Shown here piece by piece: positions 8,789 to 19,117 of a stretch of DNA of 64,000 nucleotides (positions are counted from its first letter, which is position 1; every line of letters starts with the position of its first letter). Position numbers and translations under genes: made by a program. This stretch comes from Brachybacterium sp. FME24. GTDB lineage: Bacteria; Actinomycetota; Actinomycetes; Actinomycetales; Dermabacteraceae. Under the pieces are notes generated by a model. The model had not been told where the DNA came from, did no database searches, and saw only the letters and a list, made by a program, of their open reading frames with translations. Location: NCBI RefSeq assembly GCF_014897705.1, contig NZ_JABUXV010000020.1:1-64000 (forward strand). The letters are read 5' to 3'.

Positions 8789-9916
8789 TCAGAACTCGCG
8801 CAGGCGGTCGCGCAGCTTGGCGAAGGGGCCGTGGCCCCGGCGCCTCGTGCTCTCGTCACCGCGCAGGGCGGCGAACTGCTCGAGCAGATCGCGCTCCTCC
8901 TCGCTGAGCGAGCTGGGCACGGCGACGTCCAGCACCACCCGGATGTCGCCACGTCGCTCGCGGCGCAGTGGAGTGACGCCCAGCCCCTTGAGGGTGATCT
9001 CCTCGCCGGGCTGCGCGCCGGGCTTGACGTCGATCTCCTGGGAGCCGTCGAAGGTCTCCAGCGGGATCGTGGCGCCGAGAGCGGCCGAGGTCATCGGCAC
9101 CGCCATGGTGATGACGAGGTCGTCGCCATCACGCTCGAACATCTCGTGATCGGTGACGGCGAGCTCGACGAAGAGATCGCCGGCAGGGCCACCGGCCTCG
9201 CCGGTCTCGCCCTCGCCGCGCAGCTGGATGCGGGTGCCGTTCTCGACACCGGAGGGGATGCGCACCGTGACGGTGCGCTCGGAGGGAGTGCGGCCGTGAC
9301 CGGAGCAGCTCGTGCAGGGCTGCTCGATGACGTCGCCATGACCTTCACAGGTGGGGCAGGGCGCCATCGTGACCATCTGCCCCAGCAGCGACTGGGCGAC
9401 CCGCTGGACGTGGCCGCTGCCGTTGCACGCGGTGCAGCGGGTGGGGCTGGTGCCGGGCTCGGCGCAGGCACCGTCACAGCGCTCGCAGAGCACCGCGGTG
9501 CGGAAGGTGACCTGCTCCTCGGTCCCGAAGACGACGTCGCGCAGGTCGATCTTGACCCGGCGCAGCACATCGCCGCCGCGGCGCTGGCGGGGCACGGGGC
9601 CCTGACCACGGCCGCGCATGCCTGCGGCGCCCGCGAACATGTCGAAGATGTCGTTGAAGTCGAAACCCGCGCCGCCGCCGGGGAAGCCGCCGCCCCCGCC
9701 CATGCCCGGGCCGCCGCCCATGTCGTACTGGCGGCGCTTGTCCGCGTTGGACAGGGTCTCGTAGGCCTGGGAGACCCGCTTGAACTTCTCGGAGGCTTCG
9801 GGGTCGGGATTGACGTCCGGGTGGAGCGTGCGGGCGAGCTTCCGGTACGCCTTCTTGATCTCCTCGGTCGAGGCGTCGCGGGAGACGCCGAGGAGTTCGT
9901 AGTAGTCGTCGTTCAC
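8789..9916 (-). CDS. dnaJ: Molecular chaperone DnaJ
   Basis: Hsp40 co-chaperone of 375 aa. It has an N-terminal J domain with HPD (in LHPDVNPDP), a G/F-rich linker (residues ~65-90), and four CxxCxGxG-type zinc repeats ([32 protein letters not shown]). The first repeat departs from the consensus by ending in Ala-Cys. C-terminal substrate-binding domains follow. It starts with GTG behind an AAGGA ribosome-binding site. It follows hrcA after a 115-bp gap and is the DnaJ2 type found with hrcA rather than with dnaK-grpE. Confidence 0.96.
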   Translation of the reverse strand: MNDDYYELLGVSRDASTEEIKKAYRKLARTLHPDVNPDPEASEKFKRVSQAYETLSNADKRRQYDMGGGPGMGGGGGFPGGGAGFDFNDIFDMFAGAAGMRGRGQGPVPRQRRGGDVLRRVKIDLRDVVFGTEEQVTFRTAVLCERCDGACAEPGTSPTRCTACNGSGHVQRVAQSLLGQMVTMAPCPTCEGHGDVIEQPCTSCSGHGRTPSERTVTVRIPSGVENGTRIQLRGEGETGEAGGPAGDLFVELAVTDHEMFERDGDDLVITMAVPMTSAALGATIPLETFDGSQEIDVKPGAQPGEEITLKGLGVTPLRRERRGDIRVVLDVAVPSSLSEEERDLLEQFAALRGDESTRRRGHGPFAKLRDRLREF

Positions 9917-10031
9917 AGTGAAGGATCCTTACCGGGGAGTCGGGGCACCCGGAGCCGCGGCATACGGCTCTGGGGCACGGGGCAGTGATGGTCGGAGGGC
10001 GACGGCGCGCGTGGATGCACGCGCCACGGGG

Positions 10032-11042
10032 TCATTCGAGATAGCGGGAGACGTAGCGGGCGATGGCTTGGACGGTCGAGATGCCGGCGACGTAGTCCAT
10101 GCGGCTGGGGCCGAGGATCGCCAGGTGCGACCCGCCCCCGTACCCGGCACCGACGACGGCCGCCTGATGCAGCGCCTGGTCCTGCAGCTCGGAGCCGATG
10201 CGTACCTCGACGGCACCTGGCAGGGCGTGCATCTCGGTGAACAGGCGCATCAGCACCAGCTGTTCCTCGAGCACGTCCAGCAGCGGCTCCACATCCTGAG
10301 TGAAGTCCAGTGCGGAGCGGGCGATGTTCGAGGTGCCGGCCAGCATGATCCGGTCCTCGGCGCGGGTCGCGGCCAGCGCGACGAACGCCTCGGCCACCTC
10401 TGTGGTGCCGGGGCGGTCCTGGTGCGGGACCGCCTCGCAGAGGTCCGTCAGCGGGAGCTGGAGGTCGGTGACCTCACGCCCGGAGACGACGCGGTTGAGC
10501 TGATCGCGCAGGTCGACGTAGAACTCCGCGGGTTGGCCCGCGAATACCGGGACCGTGCGCTGGTCGACGCGCCCGGACTCGGTGATCAGCACGACCAGGA
10601 GCAGTGACTCGGCGACCTTGACCAGCTCCACGTGGCGTATGCGGGCCTGGCGACGCGCCGGATACTGCACCATCGCGACCTGCTGGGTGAGCTGCGCCAT
10701 CAGACGCACCGTGCGACCGAGGAGCTCCTCGACGTCGCCGGAATCCTCCAGCAGGGTCTGGATGGCACGCCGTTCGGGGGCCGACAGCGGCTTCACGGTC
10801 GCGACATGGTCGACGAAGGCACGGTAGCCCTTGTCGGTCGGGATGCGACCGGCGGAGGTATGGGGCTGATGGATCAGCCCTTCCTCCTCGAGCGAGGACA
10901 TGTCGTTGCGCACCGTGGCGGCCGAGACCCCCAGCTCGTGGCGGTCCAGCAGGGACTTGGAGCCGACGGGCTCACGGGTGGAGACGTAATCCTCGACGAT
11001 CGCGCCGAGGATCTGCAGTTTCCGGGCGTCCGTGTCCCTCAC
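10032..11042 (-). CDS. hrcA: Heat-inducible transcription repressor HrcA
   Basis: Repressor of class I heat-shock genes (336 aa). The N-terminal winged helix (LQILGAIVEDYVSTREPVGS, then HELGVSAATVRNDM) is followed by the GAF-like HrcA domain. The start is a GTG placed directly after an AGGAG stretch. It heads hrcA-dnaJ-rsmE and carries a CIRCE element about 80 bp upstream, so autorepression is expected. No dnaK, grpE or groEL lies in the window; its other targets are presumably elsewhere. Confidence 0.96.
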   Translation of the reverse strand: MRDTDARKLQILGAIVEDYVSTREPVGSKSLLDRHELGVSAATVRNDMSSLEEEGLIHQPHTSAGRIPTDKGYRAFVDHVATVKPLSAPERRAIQTLLEDSGDVEELLGRTVRLMAQLTQQVAMVQYPARRQARIRHVELVKVAESLLLVVLITESGRVDQRTVPVFAGQPAEFYVDLRDQLNRVVSGREVTDLQLPLTDLCEAVPHQDRPGTTEVAEAFVALAATRAEDRIMLAGTSNIARSALDFTQDVEPLLDVLEEQLVLMRLFTEMHALPGAVEVRIGSELQDQALHQAAVVGAGYGGGSHLAILGPSRMDYVAGISTVQAIARYVSRYLE

Positions 11043-11121
11043 CTCCTGCGTTCCGTGGGTGCATCTCGATCTGGTCAGGTCGTTCCGGCGCGGTGGCGTG
11101 CCCGCGTCGCCGAGGCGACAG

Positions 11122-11148
11122 CTGGCACTTGCCCACGCCGAGTGCCAA
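11122..11148 (-). promoter_or_regulatory. CIRCE operator (HrcA binding site)
   Basis: On the minus strand the 9-9-9 structure is TTGGCACTC, nine bases, AAGTGCCAG. The left half-site matches the CIRCE consensus closely (TTAGCACTC/TTGGCACTC) and the right half differs at single positions. It lies 80 bp upstream of hrcA, in the space shared with the DUF3097 gene, whose chosen start is 61 bp to the other side. This supports HrcA autoregulation of hrcA-dnaJ. Confidence 0.85.
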
Positions 11149-11209
11149 TCCTACGCGCCTGCGGCGATGCTCGCGGGGAGGTGTTCGCCACGGGTGTACG
11201 GTATCGCGC

Positions 11210-12097
11210 GTGCCTGCAGCATCCGATCACTTCCCCGACCGGTACGGCCCTGACGTGCTGTCCTCCGGTCCGCCCTCCCATCATCGCCGCCGCCCCGTGG
11301 CCCGTGAGGTCCCCGCGCAGCGGGACCTCGTCGTCGAGGAGGCCTCCACCGGCTTCACCGGCGCCATCACCCGGGTCGAGAAGATCGCCGGCGAGCAGGT
11401 CGTCGAGCTCGAGGACGGACGCGGCGTGCGCCGCACCTTCCCGCTCGGCCCCGGCTTCATGATCGACGGCAAGCCGGTGCTGCTGACCCGCGCTGCCCCG
11501 CGGGCCCAGGCTCCCGTGCGCAAGCGCTCCGCGAGCGGTTCGGTGTACGTCGAGGGCGCGAAGGCCCGCACCGCCCGGGCCTCGCGCATCTGGGTCGAGG
11601 GCACCCACGACGCCGAGCTGGTGCAGAAGGTGTGGGGTCATGACCTGCGCATCGAAGGCATCGTGGTCGAACAGCTGGAGGGCGCTGACAACCTCGTCGA
11701 GCGTGTCCAGGAGTTCGGCCCGTCGGCCGGTCGCCGCCTCGGGATCCTGGTGGACCACCTGATTCCGGGCTCGAAGGAGTCACGCATCGCCGCCGAGGTG
11801 ATGAAGCTTCCCGGAGCCCGCGGGAACGTCGCAGTGCTGGGCCATCCCTATGTCGACGTGTGGCAGGCCGTGCGCCCCGCCCGGGTGGGCCTGACCGCCT
11901 GGCCGCACGTCCCCAAGGGGACCGACATCAAGGTGGGCTCGCTCGCCGCCCTCGGCTGGCCCCGCGCGGATCAGGCCGACATCGGCCAGGGCTGGCAGCG
12001 GATCCTTGCCACCGTGCGCTCCTACGCCGACGTCGAGCCGTCGCTGTCCGGTCGCATCGAGGAACTCATCGACTTCGTGACCGTCGATCACTCCTGA
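11210..12097 (+). CDS. DUF3097 family protein
   Basis: A 295-aa protein of an actinobacterial family without assigned function. The conserved start DRYGPDVL, the QRDLVVEEASTGFTGAI stretch and the DHLIPGSKESRIA motif are present; the last resembles a Toprim-like acidic patch in a protein that may bind nucleic acid. I chose the GTG at 11210 because family homology begins just downstream and the preceding sequence includes the CIRCE site. It is divergent from hrcA. Confidence 0.8.
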   Translation: MPAASDHFPDRYGPDVLSSGPPSHHRRRPVAREVPAQRDLVVEEASTGFTGAITRVEKIAGEQVVELEDGRGVRRTFPLGPGFMIDGKPVLLTRAAPRAQAPVRKRSASGSVYVEGAKARTARASRIWVEGTHDAELVQKVWGHDLRIEGIVVEQLEGADNLVERVQEFGPSAGRRLGILVDHLIPGSKESRIAAEVMKLPGARGNVAVLGHPYVDVWQAVRPARVGLTAWPHVPKGTDIKVGSLAALGWPRADQADIGQGWQRILATVRSYADVEPSLSGRIEELIDFVTVDHS

Positions 12098-12248
12098 TCG
12101 ACGTGCTGGGTGGGGCGCACGGACCTGGGGGATAACCCCCGGGCGACATGGCGGCTCACCACGGAGACCGGACCGTTGCGGCTGGTTAGGCTGAGTGCAT
12201 CAGCCCGACGTCGGCCCTTCCCGGCCGGCCTGTCCCGAAAGAGGAACC

Positions 12249-13253
12249 ATGAGCCAATCTCCGCACCCGCACGATCCGTACGGCACCGAGCCGAGCGCTC
12301 CTGCCCCGGAGCAGCCGGTCACCTCGGATCCTGCGGCTGCCGATGCGTCCCAGGACGACTTCCTGGGAGCCACTCCCCCGCACTCCGAGTCGTCTGCCCC
12401 GGCAGAGCACGCCGTGCCCGCGAGCGGTTTCGCACCGCAGGACGGCGCACCGCAGCAGCACCCCGCCCCGGAGGATCAGTCGAGCCCGACCTCGGACCCG
12501 GCCCTGCATCCGCACGATCCTTTCGCCTATCCCGCGGGCTCGCAGCAGCCTGCCCCGGACTCGGGGGCGGAGAGTTTCTCGGCCTCCTCCCCGTACGCGT
12601 CTCCTGCACCCTCCGGCAATCAGGACCCGTACTCGGCGCCGTCGTCGGCGCCGGGCGGCGACCCCTACGCAGCACCCGCCGCGGGTGCAAGCGGGTACAG
12701 CGCAGGGCCTCAGGGCCCGAGCGGTGCGCAGGAACAGTACGGACCGTCGGGCCAGTACGGAGCGCAGGGCCACGGCGCCCCGGGTCAGCACGGTCAGTAC
12801 GCCCCCCACGGCGCCGCGTCGCTCGACGTCCCGCCACCCGGGTTCAAGGGAGTGCACGAGGGGCCGCTGTCGGGCCAGCCACTGCCGGACACCGACGCGA
12901 AGACCTGGGCACTCGTGGTGCACCTGGCCGCGCTGCTGCAGTTCGTGATCCCCTTCGTCGGTGGCCTCATCGCCCAGATCGTGCTCTACGTGATCTTCAA
13001 GGATCGCAACCGCTTCGTGCGCTACAACGCCGCGGAGGCCCTCAACGGCACGATCGCCGCCCTGATCATCTCGCTCGCGATGGGTGCGGTGTTCACGATC
13101 ATCACGATCGTCACGTTCGGCATCGGAGCCTTCCTGTTCGGCCTGATGTTCGTCCCGACCCTCGTGCAGGCGATCTTCGCGATCATCGGCGCCATCAGGG
13201 CCTACCAGGGAACCTGGTGGAACTACCCGGTCAACGTGCGCCTGGTGAAGTGA
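12249..13253 (+). CDS. DUF4870 membrane protein with long disordered N-terminus
   Basis: A 334-aa protein. Residues 1 to about 205 are low-complexity, rich in Pro, Ala, Ser, Gly and Gln with tyrosine-containing PY/QY repeats. Residues from about 215 (DAKTWALVVHLAALLQFV) form the DUF4870/Tic20-like domain with three membrane spans ending near the C-terminus. The ATG at 12249 is preceded by GAAAGAGG; a -10-like TAGGCT lies at 12187-12192. A strong terminator follows. The function is unknown. Confidence 0.8.
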   Translation: MSQSPHPHDPYGTEPSAPAPEQPVTSDPAAADASQDDFLGATPPHSESSAPAEHAVPASGFAPQDGAPQQHPAPEDQSSPTSDPALHPHDPFAYPAGSQQPAPDSGAESFSASSPYASPAPSGNQDPYSAPSSAPGGDPYAAPAAGASGYSAGPQGPSGAQEQYGPSGQYGAQGHGAPGQHGQYAPHGAASLDVPPPGFKGVHEGPLSGQPLPDTDAKTWALVVHLAALLQFVIPFVGGLIAQIVLYVIFKDRNRFVRYNAAEALNGTIAALIISLAMGAVFTIITIVTFGIGAFLFGLMFVPTLVQAIFAIIGAIRAYQGTWWNYPVNVRLVK

Positions 13254-13428
13254 CCTGATCGGCCACTGCGCCGCCATGATGCGAGCCCCTGGGATCGAGG
13301 TGATCCCGGGGGCTCTCGTCCGTCCTGGGCGCGGCGTCCCGGCTGAGGGCCCGAAGCTCGCGCAGCAGCGTCGTCGCCGGCTCGTCATGGCCCGCGATGT
13401 ACTCGTCGATCGTCGAGGGCTTCGTCAT
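13231..13428 (-). pseudogene. N-terminal remnant of a DUF1801-like gene
   Basis: The first ~34 residues (beginning MTKPSTIDEYIAGHDEPATT and continuing through a Leu/Arg-rich helix to DAAP) resemble the start of DUF1801/YdhG-like proteins, normally 110-140 aa. After that the frame runs into the terminator hairpin of the DUF4870 gene and loses all similarity, stopping at 65 codons. I read it as the truncated 5' end of a gene whose remainder was deleted. It could instead be a very small gene; the family assignment rests on memory of the motif. Confidence 0.4.
13283..13315 (+). terminator. Strong hairpin terminator after the DUF4870 gene
   Basis: Stem GAGCCCCTGGGATC / GATCCCGGGGGCTC (one T-G pair) with a 5-nt loop, followed by TCGTCCGTCC. 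It overlaps the 3' end of the broken DUF1801-like frame on the other strand. Confidence 0.75.
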
Positions 13429-13481
13429 CGCTCCAGTGTGCTCCCCGCGGGCTGTGCTGTCGACGGCCCGGACCGGCGACG

Positions 13482-14648
13482 TCAGGGCACCAGGTCGCGG
13501 ATCACCGCGTCGGCCAGCAGCCGGCCCTCACGGGTCAGCACCGCGCGGCCGGCGGCCAGGGCGTCGGCGTCGAGGTGGCCGCGCTCGCGGTGCACCTCGA
13601 GCATCGGCCGGGTCTGCTCGGGCACCTCGTCCACCGCGAGACCGTCGATGATCCTCAGCTCGAGCATGATCCGCTCGACCAGCCGGTCCTGCGAGGAGAC
13701 CTGCTCGGAATCGGCCACCGGGAGGGCGCCCTCGGCCAGGGTGGTCGCATAGCGGCTGGGATGCTTCACGTTCCAGGAGCGCAGGCCGTCGCGATGGCGG
13801 TGGGCACCGGGGCCGATCCCCCACCAGTCGCTGCCGCGCCAGTAGGCGAGGTTGTGGCGGGAGCGCTGCGCCGGCGTGCGTGCCCAGTTGGAGACCTCGT
13901 ACCAGGTCAGCCCGTCAGCGGAGGCGAGATCGTCGACCAGCTCGTACTTGTCGGCCATGTCGTCGGGATCCGGGGCCTCGAGCTCACCGCGACGCAGCTG
14001 GCGGGCCATCGCCGTGTTGCCCTCGATGATCAGCGAGTAGGCGGACATATGGTCCACGCCGCAGGCCAGGGCCGCTTTCACGGAGGTCTCGACGTCGGCG
14101 AGAGTCTCCCCGGGCGTGCCGTAGATCAAGTCCAGGGAGACGTCCAGCCCGGCCTCGCGGGCCCAGGCCACAGCCTGCGGCACCCGCTCCGGGTCATGGG
14201 TGCGACCCAGGGTGCGCAGCACCGAGCGCACGGCGGACTGCATGCCGAAGGAGACGCGAGTGATGCCGCCGTCCGCCAACTGCTGCAGGGACTCCTCGGT
14301 GACGGAGTCCGGGTTCGCCTCGGTGCTGACCTCGGCGCCTTCGGCGAGCGGGATCAGGCCGCGCAGGTGCGCGAGCATGGCGACGAGCTCGTCCGCCGGC
14401 AGCAGCGTCGGGGTGCCGCCGCCGAAGAAGACCGTGCCCACGCGGTCGTAGTCATACCCGGCGGCGCGATCGTCGGCGAGGGTCAGGTCCATCTCGGCCA
14501 TCGCATGGGAGGGGTACTCCGCCTGGGACCCGCCCCCGCCCAGCTCCGTCGCGGTGTACGTGTTGAAGTCGCAGTACCCGCAGCGCACCGCGCAGAACGG
14601 CACGTGGACGTAGACGGAGAGATCGCGCTCGCGATGTCGGTCGCTCAT
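13482..14648 (-). CDS. hemW: Radical SAM heme chaperone HemW
   Basis: A 388-aa radical SAM protein. The CxxxCxxC cluster motif is at residues 19, 23 and 26 (PFCAVRCGYCDFN), which matches HemW; the extra cysteine used by true HemN coproporphyrinogen oxidases is absent. FGGGTPTLL and the C-terminal HemN_C region (WGIGPGAHRHRDG, then TLAEGALP) are present. HemW transfers heme to respiratory proteins; older annotation calls it oxygen-independent coproporphyrinogen oxidase. Its ATG overlaps the stop of the MOSC gene by 4 bp. Confidence 0.92.
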   Translation of the reverse strand: MSDRHRERDLSVYVHVPFCAVRCGYCDFNTYTATELGGGGSQAEYPSHAMAEMDLTLADDRAAGYDYDRVGTVFFGGGTPTLLPADELVAMLAHLRGLIPLAEGAEVSTEANPDSVTEESLQQLADGGITRVSFGMQSAVRSVLRTLGRTHDPERVPQAVAWAREAGLDVSLDLIYGTPGETLADVETSVKAALACGVDHMSAYSLIIEGNTAMARQLRRGELEAPDPDDMADKYELVDDLASADGLTWYEVSNWARTPAQRSRHNLAYWRGSDWWGIGPGAHRHRDGLRSWNVKHPSRYATTLAEGALPVADSEQVSSQDRLVERIMLELRIIDGLAVDEVPEQTRPMLEVHRERGHLDADALAAGRAVLTREGRLLADAVIRDLVP

Positions 14649-15343
14649 CGTTCTCCCCTCAGGTGGCGTGTCGCCCGCTTCTCGAGCTCGTGATGCAGTG
14701 CCACACCGCTCTCCCGTGCCCAGGAATCGAGGGTGCGGGTGAGGTCCCGATCCCGGGCCCCGCCGTAGGTCGCGGCGACGGTGACCCCGTGGTCCGGGGT
14801 CAGCTCGACGAGGAACGTGTCCCCGGCGGTGATCTCGCCCGTCTCGATCACGCGGAAGTAGACGCCGGTGCGACCGCGCTGGTGGTACTGCGCGCGGAAG
14901 TCATCGGTGCCCATCCAGCGCTGGAACGTCATGCAGGGAGTGCGCGGGGCGGTCACCTCGAGGAGCGCGGTGCCGGCACGGACGCGGGCCCCGATCTCGA
15001 GGTCGTCGACGGCGAGGCCGTCGATCAGCAGGTTCTCGCCGAGGCCGCCGGGGGCCACCTCGCGCCCCAGCTCCGAGGACCAATGGGCGGACTCCACCGC
15101 GTCGATCGCGTAGACGGCCTGGTCGGGCCCGCCGTGGTGGGCACGGTCCGCCTGGACATCAGCGTAGAGACCGAGCTCGCCGAGGCGCACGGCCCCGTCG
15201 ACCGGGCGCTTGTCGATCGCCGTCGTGCCCACGCTGCCCGCATCGGCATGCAGGGCGGAGACGACGCAGACGGCCGCGACGGTGCCGGTGGCTCCGACGG
15301 CGACGACTGCCACGGGGGGCGCGGACGAGGGCATCCGGGTCAC
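14645..15343 (-). CDS. MOSC domain protein (YiiM-like)
   Basis: A 232-aa MOSC-domain protein, a family that handles sulfur carried by molybdenum-cofactor enzymes or detoxifies N-hydroxylated compounds. The GGLGENLLIDGL segment and the conserved cysteine in TAPRTPCMTFQRW are visible. The GTG start at 15343 is preceded by AGGAGG at good spacing. It is translationally coupled to hemW, so it lies upstream in a two-gene unit. Confidence 0.87.
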   Translation of the reverse strand: MTRMPSSAPPVAVVAVGATGTVAAVCVVSALHADAGSVGTTAIDKRPVDGAVRLGELGLYADVQADRAHHGGPDQAVYAIDAVESAHWSSELGREVAPGGLGENLLIDGLAVDDLEIGARVRAGTALLEVTAPRTPCMTFQRWMGTDDFRAQYHQRGRTGVYFRVIETGEITAGDTFLVELTPDHGVTVAATYGGARDRDLTRTLDSWARESGVALHHELEKRATRHLRGER

Positions 15344-15398
15344 GAGTTCCTCCTGCTCTCGGGAGCGGGCCGGTGGGGATGCAGGTCCCCGACGACCC

Positions 15399-17273
15399 TC
15401 ATTTCTTCTTGGAGTCCTTCGGCATGTCGCCGTCGTCGGAGGACAGAGCGGCGATGAAGGCCTCCTGGGGCACCTCGACGGAACCGATGTTCTTCATCCG
15501 CTTCTTGCCCTCCTTCTGCTTCTCCAGCAGCTTCCGCTTTCGCGAGATGTCGCCGCCGTAGCATTTGGACAGCACATCCTTGCGCATGGCTCGGATGTTC
15601 TCGCGGGCGATGATCCGGGCACCGATGGCGGCCTGGATCGGCACCTCGAACTGCTGGCGCGGGATGAGTTTCTTGAGCTTCCCGGCCATCTCGACGCCGT
15701 AGCTGTACGCCTTCTCCCGGTGGACGATCGCACTGAACGCATCCACCGGCTCGCTCTGGAGCAGCATGTCGACCTTGACGAGGTCCGCGACCTGGGAGCC
15801 GGAGATGTCGTAGTCCAGCGAGGCATAGCCGCGGGTCTTGGACTTCAGCTGGTCGAAGAAGTCGAAGACGATCTCCGCGAGCGGCAGCGTGTAGCGCAGT
15901 TCGACACGGTCCTCGCTGAGGTAGTCCATGCCGCCGAGATTGCCTCGCTTGGACTGGCACAGCTCCATGACCGAGCCGATGAACTCGCTGGGGACCAGGA
16001 TCGTTGCCTTGGTCATGGGCTCGCTGATCTCGCGGACCTTGCCCTCGGGGAAGTCCGAAGGATTGAGCACCTCGATCTCGGTGCCGTCCTCCATGACCAC
16101 CTGGTAGACGACGCTCGGGGCGGTCGATATCAGGTCGAGGTTGAACTCGCGCTCGAGACGCTCGCGGATGATCTCCAGGTGCAGCAGGCCCAGGAAGCCG
16201 ACCCGGAAGCCGAAGCCGAGGGCCGTGGAGGTCTCCGGCTCGTAGTTCAGGGCTGCGTCGTTGAGCTTGAGCTTGTCCAGCGCATCGCGCAGCACCGGGT
16301 AGTCGGAGCCATCGATCGGGAACAGGCCCGAGTACACCATCGGCTTGGGATCCGCGTAGCCCTCGAGGGCCTCCGTCGCACCGCGGATCGAGGTGGTGAT
16401 GGTGTCGCCGACCTTGGACTGGCGCACGTCCTTCACACCGGTGATCAGGTAGCCCACCTCGCCGGGTCCGATACCCGGGGTCTTGTGCGGCTCCGGGGAG
16501 CTCACGCCGATCTCGAGCAGCTCGTGGTGCGCGCCGGTGGACATCATGTCGATCCGGTCGCGGGACTTGAGGTAGCCGTCGATGACACGGATGTAGGTGA
16601 CGACGCCCCGGTAGGTGTCGTACACGGAGTCGAAGATCATCGCGCGGCAGGGGGCATCCGGCTCGCCCGTGGGCGACGGGAGGGTCCTGACGACATGGTC
16701 CAGGAGGTCCTCGACGCCCACGCCGGTCTTGCCGGAGACCCGCAGCACCTGGTCGGGCTCGACGCCGACGAGCTGGCCGATCTCCGCGGCGTACTTCTCC
16801 GGCTCGGCCCCGGGCAGGTCGATCTTGTTGAGCACCGGGATGATGGTGAGGTCGTTCTCCATCGCCAGGTACAGGTTCGCCAGCGTCTGGGCCTCGATAC
16901 CCTGCGCGGCGTCGACCAGCAGGATCGCGCCCTCGCAGGCGGCGAGCGAGCGGGAGACCTCATAGGTGAAGTCGACGTGCCCAGGGGTGTCGATCATGTT
17001 CAGGGCGTAGTTCGTGCCATCGACCTGCCACGGCATGCGCACCGCCTGGCTCTTCACCGTGATGCCGCGTTCGCGCTCGATGTCCATGCGGTCGAGGTAC
17101 TGGGCGCGCATCGCGCGCTCGTCGACGACGCCGGTTATCTGCAGCATGCGATCGGCGAGCGTGGACTTGCCGTGGTCGATGTGCGCGATGATGCAGAAGT
17201 TCCGGAGACGCTCCTGGGGTGTCGACGCGGGAAGGATGTCCCGGGCCTCGTCGGCCGCGATCCTCGGGGTCAC
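15399..17273 (-). CDS. lepA: Elongation factor 4 (LepA)
   Basis: Translational GTPase that remodels or back-translocates ribosomes. G1 (AHIDHGKST), G3 (DTPGHVDF) and G4 (NKID) are intact, followed by domain II, the domain V-like region and the LepA-specific C-terminal domain with a Lys-rich end. I prefer the GTG at 17273 (624 aa) because AGAGGA lies nine bases upstream. An ATG at 17291 is an alternative with no clear ribosome-binding site. The frame extends further upstream, but that part is Arg/Pro-rich and does not look coding. Confidence 0.95.
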   Translation of the reverse strand: MTPRIAADEARDILPASTPQERLRNFCIIAHIDHGKSTLADRMLQITGVVDERAMRAQYLDRMDIERERGITVKSQAVRMPWQVDGTNYALNMIDTPGHVDFTYEVSRSLAACEGAILLVDAAQGIEAQTLANLYLAMENDLTIIPVLNKIDLPGAEPEKYAAEIGQLVGVEPDQVLRVSGKTGVGVEDLLDHVVRTLPSPTGEPDAPCRAMIFDSVYDTYRGVVTYIRVIDGYLKSRDRIDMMSTGAHHELLEIGVSSPEPHKTPGIGPGEVGYLITGVKDVRQSKVGDTITTSIRGATEALEGYADPKPMVYSGLFPIDGSDYPVLRDALDKLKLNDAALNYEPETSTALGFGFRVGFLGLLHLEIIRERLEREFNLDLISTAPSVVYQVVMEDGTEIEVLNPSDFPEGKVREISEPMTKATILVPSEFIGSVMELCQSKRGNLGGMDYLSEDRVELRYTLPLAEIVFDFFDQLKSKTRGYASLDYDISGSQVADLVKVDMLLQSEPVDAFSAIVHREKAYSYGVEMAGKLKKLIPRQQFEVPIQAAIGARIIARENIRAMRKDVLSKCYGGDISRKRKLLEKQKEGKKRMKNIGSVEVPQEAFIAALSSDDGDMPKDSKKK

Positions 17274-17457
17274 CGGCTTACGTCCTCTCATCGTTGTGGG
17301 GCCCGCGCACCTGCGCGGGGACAATCGCTCCATGGTCTCACGGGGCCCGCGCCCGGGCCTGCATCGCGGCCGGTCGCGGGCAGAGGTCACATGAGCCAGG
17401 AGCATCGGTCGTGCCCCGCCACCGGGACGACCTCGAGATCGACGATGGTGGGGCCGG

Positions 17458-19065
17458 TCATGAGTCGTTTCCGGCTGGCTCGAGGCGGCCATCGAGACGA
17501 CGGTTCAGGTGCCACGGATTGTTCTCCCGCAGCGGCTGCGGCAAGAGGTCGTCGGGGATGTCCTGGTAGGCGACGGGACGCAGGAAGCGCTCGATCGCCA
17601 GTGTCCCGACCGAGGTCGTGCGGCTGGCCGAGGTGGCAGGGAACGGTCCCCCGTGGACCATCGCGTGGCCGACCTCGACGCCGGTCGGCCACCCGTTGGC
17701 GAGGATCCGGCCGACCTTGCGCTCGAGGACCGGCAGCAGCAGCGCCACGGTGGCGTGGTCGTGGTCGGTCAGGTGCAACGTGGCGGTGAGCTGCCCTTCG
17801 AGCCGGCTGGCCGCACCGACCAGCTCCTCGGGCGAGGAGTAGCGGATGAGCATCGAGGCGGCGCCGAAGATCTCCTCGTGCAGCGTGTCATTGGTGAGGA
17901 ACGTGGACACGTCGGTCTCGAAGACTGCCGGCGCCGGTGCGTTCTGCGTCGCGCCGGCCCGGCCACGGGCGACCAGGTCGACGCCCTCCTGCGCGCCGAG
18001 CGTGTCGACGCCGGCCACCCACGAGTCCGCGATCGCGGCGGTGAGCATCGTCTGGCCCGACGCCTTCGCGAGCGCCCGTTCGACGGCGGTGGCGAACCCG
18101 TCTCCCCCGGTGTCGGCCGGAACGAACACCAGGCCGGGAGCGGTGCACAGCTGCCCGCTGGAGCCGGTGACCGAGCCGACGAAGGCCTCGGCCAGCGCGT
18201 CGACGTCGCCCTGCAGGGCCCCGTCGAAGAGGAACACGGGATTTATCGAGCTCATCTCGGCGTAGACCGGGATCGGGACAGGCCGGGCGGCGGCAGTCGC
18301 AACCAGCGCCTGGCCTGCGCCGCGCGACCCTGTGAAGCCGATCGCCTGGATCACCGGGTCGGCGGCCAGCGCCTGACCGATCCGCGAACCCTGCCCGTAG
18401 ACCAGGGAGAAGACGCCAGGGTGAAGACCGGCCTCGTGGACGGCGTCGGCGATGGCGTGGCCGACGATCTCGCTCGTGCCCGGGTGAGCGTTGTGGGCCT
18501 TGAAGACGACGGGGCACCCGGCGGCGAGGGCCGAGGCGGTGTCGCCGCCGGCGGTCGAGAAGGCGAGCGGGAAGTTCGACGCACCGAACACAGCGACCGG
18601 GCCCAGGGCGAGCTGGCGCTGTCGGATATCGGCCCGGGGCGCCGGCGTGCGGCCAGGCAGCGCCGGGTCGATCCGCACGCCGCGGTGGTCGCCCTGCTGC
18701 ACGACGCGAGCGAACAGGCGAAGCTGCCCGGTGGTGCGGCCGCGCTCGCCGGTCAGACGCGCCTCGGAGAGCCCGGTCTCGGCCATCGCGCGGGTGACCA
18801 GCTCGTCGCCGACGGCGTCGATGTTGTCCGCGATCCGTTCCAGGAAGGCGGCGTGGGCCCCGGGTTCCATCCGGCTGAAGCTGGCGTAGGCCTCCTCGGC
18901 GGCCGCGGTGGCGATGCGCAGCTGAGCCTCGTCGATCAGGGTGTACCCGGGCTCCAGGGCCCGGTCGGTGGCGGGGTCGGCACCGTGGACGGTGGCGCCG
19001 GTGCCGGCGACGGACACGCCGGCGAGGATCGAACGGCCGGTCAGGGCGATCTCTTTCGTAGTCAT
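17458..19065 (-). CDS. 2-oxoglutarate semialdehyde (2,5-dioxovalerate) dehydrogenase
   Basis: A 535-aa aldehyde dehydrogenase that would oxidise 2,5-dioxopentanoate to 2-oxoglutarate with NAD(P)+. The catalytic Cys lies in [11 protein letters not shown], the general-base Glu in [11 protein letters not shown], and the cofactor segment in [18 protein letters not shown]. The last two are hallmarks of the alpha-ketoglutaric-semialdehyde dehydrogenase subgroup. It is the final step of the galactarate unit, 52 bp downstream of the KdgD gene. Confidence 0.88.
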   Translation of the reverse strand: MTTKEIALTGRSILAGVSVAGTGATVHGADPATDRALEPGYTLIDEAQLRIATAAAEEAYASFSRMEPGAHAAFLERIADNIDAVGDELVTRAMAETGLSEARLTGERGRTTGQLRLFARVVQQGDHRGVRIDPALPGRTPAPRADIRQRQLALGPVAVFGASNFPLAFSTAGGDTASALAAGCPVVFKAHNAHPGTSEIVGHAIADAVHEAGLHPGVFSLVYGQGSRIGQALAADPVIQAIGFTGSRGAGQALVATAAARPVPIPVYAEMSSINPVFLFDGALQGDVDALAEAFVGSVTGSSGQLCTAPGLVFVPADTGGDGFATAVERALAKASGQTMLTAAIADSWVAGVDTLGAQEGVDLVARGRAGATQNAPAPAVFETDVSTFLTNDTLHEEIFGAASMLIRYSSPEELVGAASRLEGQLTATLHLTDHDHATVALLLPVLERKVGRILANGWPTGVEVGHAMVHGGPFPATSASRTTSVGTLAIERFLRPVAYQDIPDDLLPQPLRENNPWHLNRRLDGRLEPAGNDS

Positions 19066-19117
19066 CGGTGCTCCTTCGGTGGTGCGCGTTCAGGGATGTG
19101 CGGGGATCGAAGGTCGG

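Noticed and set aside
13482-14648. Coproporphyrinogen III dehydrogenase (HemN)
   Set aside because: The cluster motif is CxxxCxxC without the extra cysteine of HemN, and the length and C-terminus fit HemW.
15210-17789. Plus-strand frame of about 859 codons antisense to lepA
   Set aside because: No motif or credible start; lepA on the minus strand has all GTPase motifs.
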